NCBI GenBank assembly: GCA_938038645.1
Contig: CALHTA010000006.1
Coordinates: 1 to 6,426 of the forward strand
From: an uncultured Thiotrichaceae bacterium
GTDB lineage: Bacteria; Pseudomonadota; Gammaproteobacteria; Thiotrichales; Thiotrichaceae
Length of the DNA: 6,426 bases
Direction of reading: 5' to 3'
The translations under genes were made by a program, and so were the position numbers. A model generated the notes under the pieces. It worked only from the letters and a program-made list of their open reading frames with translations, was not told where the DNA came from and made no database searches. Each line of letters begins with the position of its first letter. The first letter of the stretch is position 1. This document shows positions 1-4,992 of this stretch, one piece after another.

Positions 1-231
1 TACCACGCCAAACTCACTATCGATGCCAGCAATCGTGTTGGCTGTCTTTCAGGCATTAGCAACACCCTACACAGCTTGAATGTTAATACTGAAGAAATGC
101 ACATCAGCGGTGATGAGGACACTAAAACTTTTGCCATTACCATTGAAGTACTGGACACCAATCATTTGCTCAATGTTGCCCAAAAGCTTCAAGAGCTTGA
201 ATTCGTTCTATCTGTCGCTCGACCTCATTAA
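1..231 (+). CDS. C-terminal ACT domain, probably the end of a RelA/SpoT-family (p)ppGpp enzyme (5' truncated by window edge)
   Basis: Frame 1 is open from the first base to a TAA at 229-231 and encodes the last 76 residues of a larger protein. The pattern fits an ACT domain: a first beta strand (KLTIDASNRVG), a helix (CLSGISNTLHSLNV), the NVN turn, a strand that includes FAITIEVLD, then HLLNVAQKLQELEFVLSVAR. The order 'xRVGxLxxISxxLxxLNVN ... ItxEVxDxxxLxxVxxKLxxLxxVxxVxR' is that of the C-terminal ACT (RRM) domain of long RelA/SpoT proteins, which senses ribosome or metabolic state and regulates (p)ppGpp synthesis or hydrolysis. The catalytic part is outside the window, so synthetase or hydrolase activity cannot be judged. 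Other ACT-ended proteins remain possible. Only 21 nt separate it from coaD, which suggests co-transcription. Confidence 0.7.
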   Translation, partial: YHAKLTIDASNRVGCLSGISNTLHSLNVNTEEMHISGDEDTKTFAITIEVLDTNHLLNVAQKLQELEFVLSVARPH

Positions 232-249
232 TACTTAACTCGACCTTAG

Positions 250-768
<519 letters not shown>

Positions 769-782
769 GCTTCCTAGACTAC

Positions 783-1373
783 TTATTGATAATCTCTAAA
801 TACGCCGATTAAAACACCCTGAATAACCACACTATCAGCTTGATAGTACATGGGTTCCAGTGCCTCATTGGCTGGACGCAGCTCAATAACCCCAGTGGAA
901 TGAGGATGATAGTATTTAAGCGTTGCCTCACGCTGATCAACTAAGGCAACAACAATACTGCCAGGGCGCGCTGTTTCTTGTTTGCGAATAACGACATAGT
1001 CGTCATCAAAGATACCAGCGTCGATCATAGAATCACCACTGATACGAAGCACATAGCGCCCTGCGCCACAAAAGAACCTTGCGAGATTTATCTGTCGTGG
1101 GTCTGCTAATGCCTCAAGTGGCTTACCAGCGGCAATCAACCCTAAATAGGGTAAGCTTCCAAGCTCTTCATCTTCATCCACATATTCATATGCAAACTTT
1201 CCTGTTGACTCAAATAGCAGCCCAGCCTTTATCAAAGCTTGAACATGTTTATGTACCGTGCTTCGACCTATTCCTAATTTGAAGCCAACTTCTTCCAGCG
1301 TTGGTTGACGCTGATTGTTCCGAATGAACTCACGAATGACATTCAGAACGTTGCTTTGTTTAACCGTCAACAT
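783..1373 (-). CDS. lexA: LexA-type SOS transcriptional repressor / self-cleaving S24 peptidase
   Basis: A 196-residue repressor with the LexA two-domain layout. Residues 1-65 form a winged helix-turn-helix: PTLEEVGFKLGI (24-35), then the recognition helix GRSTVHKHVQALIKAG (36-51). The C-terminal S24 domain has the Ala82-Gly83 cleavage site (IAAGKP), nucleophile Ser115 in SGDSM, and general-base Lys153 in REATLKY, matching E. coli Ala84-Gly85, Ser119 and Lys156. RecA-stimulated autocleavage and control of DNA-repair genes are therefore expected. The recognition helix differs from enterobacterial LexA (which reads SPNAAEEHLKAL) and looks more like the STVH type found in Gram-positive LexA, so its operator may differ. 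The ATG at 1373 is supported by an AAGGA ribosome site 7 nt upstream and a good promoter. It could be a second LexA-like paralogue; the rest of the genome is not visible. Confidence 0.92.
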   Translation of the reverse strand: MLTVKQSNVLNVIREFIRNNQRQPTLEEVGFKLGIGRSTVHKHVQALIKAGLLFESTGKFAYEYVDEDEELGSLPYLGLIAAGKPLEALADPRQINLARFFCGAGRYVLRISGDSMIDAGIFDDDYVVIRKQETARPGSIVVALVDQREATLKYYHPHSTGVIELRPANEALEPMYYQADSVVIQGVLIGVFRDYQ

Positions 1374-1380
1374 CTTAGTT

Positions 1381-1385
1381 TCCTT
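1381..1385 (-). promoter_or_regulatory. Ribosome binding site of lexA
   Basis: AAGGA on the minus strand lies 7 nt before the ATG at 1373. This is good Shine-Dalgarno spacing and fixes the start of the repressor gene. Confidence 0.75.
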
Positions 1386-1401
1386 TTGGTTTTACCACTT
1401 A

Positions 1402-1413
1402 TCGTTATAGCGA
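1402..1413. promoter_or_regulatory. Imperfect palindrome over the lexA -10 box, candidate operator
   Basis: TCGTTATAGCGA is symmetrical except for one T/G pair (TCG-T-TATA-G-CGA) and covers the -10 element. LexA genes are usually autorepressed from a site overlapping their promoter, so this is a candidate self-operator. No E. coli-type CTGT-N8-ACAG site is present between 1374 and 1525. The assignment is inferred from position only; a 12-nt imperfect palindrome can arise by chance. Confidence 0.3.
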
Positions 1414-1432
1414 ACAAAAAGAAAACATGCAA
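1404..1432 (-). promoter_or_regulatory. Sigma-70 promoter of lexA
   Basis: On the minus strand TTGCAT (1432-1427) is separated by exactly 17 bp from TATAAC (1409-1404). This is a close match to the sigma-70 consensus and would start transcription near 1397, giving a leader of about 24 nt that contains the AAGGA site. The -10 box sits inside an imperfect 12-nt palindrome (1402-1413), listed separately. Confidence 0.75.
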
Positions 1433-1446
1433 GACTTAATCGCTTG

Positions 1447-1465
1447 TTAGTTAAATTTTAACCAA
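1447..1465. repeat. AT-rich inverted repeat midway between the divergent lexA and 6S RNA promoters
   Basis: TTAGTTAAA (1447-1455), a central T (1456) and TTTAACCAA (1457-1465) form an inverted repeat with 8 of 9 positions paired; the core GTTAAATTTTAAC is perfect. It lies between the two -35 boxes, upstream of both promoters. It could be a binding site for a regulator acting on either gene or an UP-like AT-rich element. No known consensus was recognised. Confidence 0.4.
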
Positions 1466-1488
1466 CTATCCGATTAATCATTCAACAC

Positions 1489-1517
1489 TTAACAAATCGG
1501 CTGGTTTGCACTATATT
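1489..1517 (+). promoter_or_regulatory. Sigma-70 promoter of the 6S RNA gene
   Basis: TTAACA (1489-1494) and TATATT (1512-1517) are separated by exactly 17 bp, predicting a start near 1524. This agrees with the 5' end expected by counting back from the conserved CCCTTGAGCC block of the RNA. It points away from the lexA promoter; the two -35 boxes are 56 bp apart. Confidence 0.7.
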
Positions 1518-1523
1518 AAGTAT

Positions 1524-1714
1524 TCGGATGTCTACTGGGTTGTTTGTGAGTATTCGGGTTATCCCTTGAGCCTATTTACTTTACCCGGGAATGTTTGTGG
1601 AATGACTGTGCGCACGACCGTTCATTCGGGAAGCCTTACTTCATTCTCATTTTTCCCACTTGAACCCTTGGTTCAAGGTCAATGATTACCACGGCAGTTT
1701 GGTTTTCATCCACC
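1524..1714 (+). ncRNA. ssrS: 6S RNA (SsrS), regulator of sigma-70 RNA polymerase holoenzyme
   Basis: 6S RNA binds the housekeeping RNA polymerase holoenzyme as an open-promoter mimic and lowers transcription from many promoters in stationary phase. Blocks shared with E. coli 6S occur in the right order and spacing: CCCTTGAGCC (1563-1572) at the 5' edge of the central bubble; an upper stem in which CCCG..AATG (1584-1593, two bulged G) pairs with CATTCGGG (1623-1630); the hallmark GAAGCCTTA (1630-1638); and the 3' hairpin CTTGAACC/GGTTCAAG (1659-1666 with 1670-1677, loop CTT). The closing stem is weaker but plausible: GGATG (1526-1530) with CATCC (1707-1711), and GGTTATC (1557-1563) with GATTACC (1684-1690, one mismatch). 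The length of about 190 nt matches the 184 nt of E. coli. Ends are estimates, the 5' one from the promoter at 1489-1517. No terminator follows; the 3' end may be processed. Confidence 0.9.
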
Positions 1715-1727
1715 TAAGTATTGGGGC

Positions 1728-2099
1728 TTATTCAGCCTTGCTGGCGGTCGCCAATATCAAATCAGCCATTCCGTCAACACCACCTAAATGTGGCATCACG
1801 GTGAATGTTACCTCTGGGTACTTTTCCTTGGCCTCACTAACTAGCTCAGGCACGTCATCTACCACATGAGTACCTGGCGCTAAGAAGTAAGGCAAAACAA
1901 CCACTTCAGTGGCTCCAGCGTCAACCAGATCAGACACTCCATCAGAAATACTAGGCTCCGTTAACTCTAAAAAAGCATGAGTAATTAGATCAAAGCCATA
2001 TTGAGGCAGCCTAGGCCTTAGTTTGTCCGCCAAAGCGGCAACAGTATCATTAGAAGAAGTCATACGGCTGCCATGAGCAACTAGTAACAAGGTTCTCAT
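1728..2099 (-). CDS. CbiX/SirB-type sirohydrochlorin chelatase (small class II chelatase)
   Basis: Counted from the ATG at 2099 the protein has 123 residues, the size of the single-domain CbiX(S)/SirB chelatases that insert Co2+ or Fe2+ into sirohydrochlorin on the way to cobalamin or siroheme. Motifs seen: VAHGSR with His9, HAFLELTEPSI (41-51) with Glu45, and LPYFLAPGTHVVDDVP (69-84) with His78; these His/Glu residues bind the metal in the family. Metal preference cannot be read from sequence and no other tetrapyrrole gene is nearby. I chose the ATG at 2099 because the protein then begins MRTLLLVAHGSR, as in the family, and it lies 1 nt after the upstream stop (TAA-A-ATG), implying translational coupling. 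An in-frame start at 2135 would add 12 unrelated residues overlapping the previous gene. It is the last gene of the cluster; its stop is about 14 nt from the 6S RNA 3' end. Confidence 0.85.
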   Translation of the reverse strand: MRTLLLVAHGSRMTSSNDTVAALADKLRPRLPQYGFDLITHAFLELTEPSISDGVSDLVDAGATEVVVLPYFLAPGTHVVDDVPELVSEAKEKYPEVTFTVMPHLGGVDGMADLILATASKAE

Positions 2100-2100
2100 T

Positions 2101-2739
2101 TTAATATTCGCAAGCCTCTGATATTTTCTGAACAACGGAATTTGGGTCGATTGCCTTACTCCAAGCGATCACAGGTGTGGGTTCACTAAACGTATCGTCA
2201 TAGCTTACCCAAAAAACAATCGCTCTTTGCTGTTGCTCTGTGTGTTTAGCATCATAACCAAGGAAGCGAATATACTCAGTATGGCGCCTAGCCTTATCTA
2301 AATCGCTAAAAGTACCCAAAGCAATGGCATTTTTATAGGGGCCAGAATCAATAATGGCGTATTCCTTGATTTTATTTTTCTTAATATCAACAACAATCTG
2401 CTCTGCTGCTTCGCGTGTTGGCTGCTGCGGCAGAAAAACTAAATATTTTTGAATACGATCTGTCTGCTGTCGCTTTACTCTGACGGCACGCCCAGCTTTA
2501 GACAACTTTTCTGCCATTTTTCTGGCTGTTTGCTCAAGGTTATAGGGTCCAACAGTGAAACAGGCGTCACTTGATTGAGCAGACACAGATGCTTCACCAG
2601 CATTCATCGCCAACAACTTTATGGTTGGAATGCCAGGTTCTTTAAGAGGTGGTGGTCGATCAAAAGCCACACTAAAAAGATATACTCCTACGAAATAAAG
2701 TATATTTAATGTAACTAAGGCAATAATTAAAATACGCAT
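2101..2739 (-). CDS. SPOR-domain inner-membrane protein
   Basis: A 212-residue protein with one N-terminal membrane segment (about residues 2-24, ILIIALVTLNILYFVGVYLF) and no cleavage site, so it is probably anchored in the inner membrane with its bulk in the periplasm. After a Pro-rich linker (28-38) there are two SPOR-like half repeats: CFTVGPYNLEQTARKMAEKL to KYLVFLP (60-104), and AIALGTFSDLDKARRHTEYI to AIVFWVSYDD (138-182). SPOR domains bind peptidoglycan stripped of stem peptides, usually at the division septum. A protein of this kind follows coaX in Pseudomonas too, so the linkage is conserved, but its exact role is not known to me. It starts 5 nt after the coaX stop (TAG-CCATC-ATG) and ends 1 nt before the chelatase start. 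Detection of the domain is by pattern only. Confidence 0.8.
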   Translation of the reverse strand: MRILIIALVTLNILYFVGVYLFSVAFDRPPPLKEPGIPTIKLLAMNAGEASVSAQSSDACFTVGPYNLEQTARKMAEKLSKAGRAVRVKRQQTDRIQKYLVFLPQQPTREAAEQIVVDIKKNKIKEYAIIDSGPYKNAIALGTFSDLDKARRHTEYIRFLGYDAKHTEQQQRAIVFWVSYDDTFSEPTPVIAWSKAIDPNSVVQKISEACEY

Positions 2740-2744
2740 GATGG

Positions 2745-3497
2745 CTAAGTATATTCGGCTAAGCCGATTAAAACCAGATTTGGCACCAACTCAAACTCTA
2801 GTTGGCTATAATTGTGAACTAACTCGGCGTCACCCCCACAGATAACTAACCTTGAGGCTTCACTAGCCTGTGTTTGCTCTTCAAGTTTCCGGCTCATTCT
2901 GTTAGAAATTCCTTCTACAGCACTGGTTAAACCAAATATACTACCACTCCCAATGGCTTGAGCTGTATCTTTAGCAAACAGATCAGTGTCATCTATTTGA
3001 TGCTCATTTAGCTGACCTGCTCGTTTTATCAGGCTTTCTGACCAAAGCTTCAATCCGGGGATGATAACGCCACCGTAAAACTCTCCTTCATACGACAAGG
3101 CATCAACAGTCACAGCGGTCCCGCAATCAATAACAATACAATTTTCGTTAGGGAAAACCTTTCTTGCAGCGACCAAAGCAACAAAACGGTCACTGCCTAA
3201 CTGTGTTGGCTCCTGATAATTATTCACTATGCCATATGCTTCCCGTTCAGACCTGGCCCAAATTAAGGTAGTCTTGCGTGCCTTAAACAGATTGAGAACA
3301 AGCTCATGAAAAGTCTTGCCAAGTACGGACACTAAAACAACTTTTTCAACATTTGCATACTTATCCAAGTGTTTTTTTAGGACTTCAATAGGCTTTTGCC
3401 CATCATAAGCTTTTGAGATAAATTGAGACAGATTTCCAAAGTCATCCGAGACAGCAGATTTAAGGCGACTATTACCCATATCAATCAATAACTTCAT
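2745..3497 (-). CDS. coaX: Type III pantothenate kinase (CoaX)
   Basis: Cytosolic ASKHA-fold kinase that phosphorylates pantothenate to 4'-phosphopantothenate, the first committed step of CoA synthesis; type III enzymes use a monovalent cation and are not inhibited by CoA. From the ATG at 3497 the protein has 250 residues, normal for the family. Motifs seen: phosphate-1 loop DMGNSRLK (6-13), QLGSDRF (99-105) with the catalytic Asp103, DCGTAVTVDA (124-133, phosphate-2), and GGVIIPGL. The ATG overlaps the birA stop by one base (TAATG), and AAGG lies 10 nt upstream (3511-3508). A TTG two codons earlier (3503) is in frame but too close to that ribosome site. Coupling to birA is a common bacterial arrangement. 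Together with coaD it places the first and fourth CoA steps in this window. Confidence 0.95.
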   Translation of the reverse strand: MKLLIDMGNSRLKSAVSDDFGNLSQFISKAYDGQKPIEVLKKHLDKYANVEKVVLVSVLGKTFHELVLNLFKARKTTLIWARSEREAYGIVNNYQEPTQLGSDRFVALVAARKVFPNENCIVIDCGTAVTVDALSYEGEFYGGVIIPGLKLWSESLIKRAGQLNEHQIDDTDLFAKDTAQAIGSGSIFGLTSAVEGISNRMSRKLEEQTQASEASRLVICGGDAELVHNYSQLEFELVPNLVLIGLAEYT

Positions 3498-4261
3498 TAC
3501 CAACGCACCTTAGAAATTGAAGTGTTGAAAGCGATAACGTCACCGGACAACATCTCAACTAGTAAGTAACCAGAAGCATTAATACCTCTCGCAATACCTT
3601 CCAGTATCTCACCATTTTTTTGGAATGAAACCTGTTTATCTTGAAGTAAATCCCACTTCGACCAGCTTAGCCGAAGCGTATCAGGAGTTAACTGCTGAAA
3701 AGCTATCATCGCCCGCCACAGCTCATCTAGCAAAGTAATAAGCAATTTATTCCGATCAACAGTACCACCTAAGATATTGCTCAAACTAGTCCAGGGCTGA
3801 TCTACACCATCGATAACCAAAACATTGGTATTTACACCAATACCAACAATTACCCCTGATGAAGCACTACTCGTTTCAATTAAGATGCCACCTAGCTTTT
3901 TATTCAACCAATACAGATCGTTAGGCCACTTGATACCATGGCCATTCACACCCAAACTTTCAATCGCCTGAGCAACGGCAATACCGATCCAAAGGCTCAA
4001 TAAAGGAAGGTGTTTTGGCTGAGACCCAAACAACCAATTAAATGATAGGTAAATATTTTCAGCGTCTGGAGAATGCCAACGATTGCCGTTTCTACCCCGG
4101 CCGTTAGTTTGCTCTTCGGCAAGGCAAACTAGAGGGTACTCAGTTTGCTCTTTTAGCCAGCTACTGGTTGAGTCGATAACTTCAAAAACCTTTATTTCGG
4201 ACCATTGAGTTTCAAAATGCCTAGCGAGGTAACCGGCATCAATCTTGTTTTTATTATCCAT
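3497..4261 (-). CDS. birA: Biotin--[acetyl-CoA-carboxylase] ligase, single-domain (BirA without DNA-binding domain)
   Basis: Activates biotin with ATP to biotinyl-AMP and attaches it to a lysine of biotin carboxyl carrier protein. From the ATG at 4261 it has 254 residues. Motifs seen: DSTSSWL (30-36), the biotinyl-AMP loop GRGRNG (54-59) ahead of RWHSP, KWPNDLY (111-117, catalytic Lys111), KLGGILIE (122-129) and GIGVNTN, then the C-terminal SH3-like domain. E. coli BirA has a helix-turn-helix of roughly 60 residues that represses the bio operon; here only about 25 residues precede the catalytic core, so this is a group I, non-regulatory ligase. E. coli Arg121 of the GRGRRGR loop is Asn60 here. 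The start at 4261 lies 4 nt after the preceding stop (TAA-GCTG-ATG). In-frame ATGs at 4288 and 4333 would overlap the upstream gene and add no recognisable domain. Confidence 0.93.
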   Translation of the reverse strand: MDNKNKIDAGYLARHFETQWSEIKVFEVIDSTSSWLKEQTEYPLVCLAEEQTNGRGRNGNRWHSPDAENIYLSFNWLFGSQPKHLPLLSLWIGIAVAQAIESLGVNGHGIKWPNDLYWLNKKLGGILIETSSASSGVIVGIGVNTNVLVIDGVDQPWTSLSNILGGTVDRNKLLITLLDELWRAMIAFQQLTPDTLRLSWSKWDLLQDKQVSFQKNGEILEGIARGINASGYLLVEMLSGDVIAFNTSISKVRW

Positions 4262-4265
4262 CAGC

Positions 4266-4850
4266 TTATTCAGTGGTAATTTTGTCATCAGCTTGAGCTG
4301 AACTAAAACCCAACGTTTCAAAAAATCCATCAACGTTCTGCGCGTACCAGAGCCTCGCCCGAAGACCCCAAGTCGTGGTTATACCAACCTCTTTCACTTT
4401 AATCAGGCCCTTACTGTCAATTATGTAACTGGCTGGTACTGCTTTAACACCAAATAACTCTGCTAACCTGCCGTCTTCATCAGGAACAACGGCCCAAGAC
4501 TCTATATTCCTTTCTTTCATGTGCTGGCTAACTTCGTCTTTATTTCCCGACTGAAAAGCTACGCTTAAGACATTCCAGTCTTTATCGATATTCGTAATGC
4601 TACTTTCAGAAAGCTTACAAAATTTACACCAACTTGCCCAAAAGTGTAGCAGTAATGGCTCACCACGATAGTCCTTAATATTTACCAATTTGCCATCTAT
4701 CAAAACTGCCTGAAAGCTTGGTGCCGGCCCCGAAGGTAAATCTCGTTGAAACCACATCCGTAAACCAAAAATGATGACTAGGATTATTATTATTTCTAAT
4801 AAAAGTCTCATCCAACTACGCTTACGTTTTTTCACTACAACCTGACTCAT
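4266..4850 (-). CDS. Membrane-anchored thioredoxin-like protein (TlpA/ScsD-type disulfide oxidoreductase)
   Basis: A 194-residue protein. A very basic N-terminus (KKRKR, 7-11) is followed by one membrane helix (about 14-34), so the thioredoxin domain should face the periplasm. The domain runs from APSFQAVLIDGKLVNIKDYRG through LLLHFWASWCKFCK, with active-site Cys75-Lys-Phe-Cys78, to the cis-proline loop AVPASYIID (Pro139). This is the layout of TlpA/ResA/DsbE and of ScsD ('protein disulfide oxidoreductase'). The likely role is periplasmic thiol-disulfide exchange; reductase or oxidase and the partner (cytochrome c, copper-stressed proteins or others) cannot be told. The ATG at 4850 has AAGAG about 10 nt upstream (4865-4861). 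No convincing promoter was found in 4851-4936, although this appears to be the first gene of the cluster. It overlaps none of its neighbours, with 4 nt to birA. Confidence 0.85.
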   Translation of the reverse strand: MSQVVVKKRKRSWMRLLLEIIIILVIIFGLRMWFQRDLPSGPAPSFQAVLIDGKLVNIKDYRGEPLLLHFWASWCKFCKLSESSITNIDKDWNVLSVAFQSGNKDEVSQHMKERNIESWAVVPDEDGRLAELFGVKAVPASYIIDSKGLIKVKEVGITTTWGLRARLWYAQNVDGFFETLGFSSAQADDKITTE

Positions 4851-4936
4851 TCGCGATACGCTCTTTTATTTAGCAACAACACTGCGTCATTCATAATGTG
4901 CTTATGCTATCACGAAATGGTAAATCTTCGACATGC

Positions 4937-4974
4937 AAAAAAGCCGCAGCTAGTACAAGACTAGCTGCGGCTTT
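4937..4974 (-). terminator. Strong intrinsic terminator of the Ig-repeat protein gene
   Basis: A perfect 15-bp stem pairs 4940-4954 with 4960-4974 around a 5-nt loop (4955-4959). The GC-rich centre is GCCGCAGC. On the minus strand the stem is followed by six T residues (the A run at 4937-4942, partly in the stem). It lies about 20 nt after the TAA at 4993, just where the long minus-strand gene should stop, and insulates the thioredoxin-birA cluster from it. Confidence 0.93.
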
Positions 4975-4992
4975 ATTAGTCGTGAGCTTGGT

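Noticed and set aside
1079..1282. Plus-strand open frame of 67 codons
   Set aside because: It lies wholly opposite lexA, has no recognisable protein pattern and no ribosome site; it is a shadow of the repressor gene.
1659..1677. Hairpin CTTGAACC/GGTTCAAG considered as a terminator
   Set aside because: No T run follows on either strand, and the hairpin is a conserved element of 6S RNA in the expected place.
1660..1869. Plus-strand open frame of 69 codons
   Set aside because: It begins inside the 3' hairpin of the 6S RNA and continues opposite the chelatase gene. Its composition is explained by those two features.
2100..2135. Longer N-terminus for the chelatase starting at 2135
   Set aside because: It adds 12 residues overlapping the SPOR gene, whereas the family normally begins just before the VAHGSR motif and the ATG at 2099 fits a coupled start.
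4262..4333. Longer N-terminus for BirA
   Set aside because: The extra 24 residues overlap the thioredoxin gene out of frame, do not resemble the biotin-repressor helix-turn-helix, and the ATG at 4261 sits right after the upstream stop.
4851..4936. Promoter for the thioredoxin-birA cluster
   Set aside because: Several weak -10-like strings occur, but none has a matching -35 at 16-18 bp; none is good enough to report as a feature.
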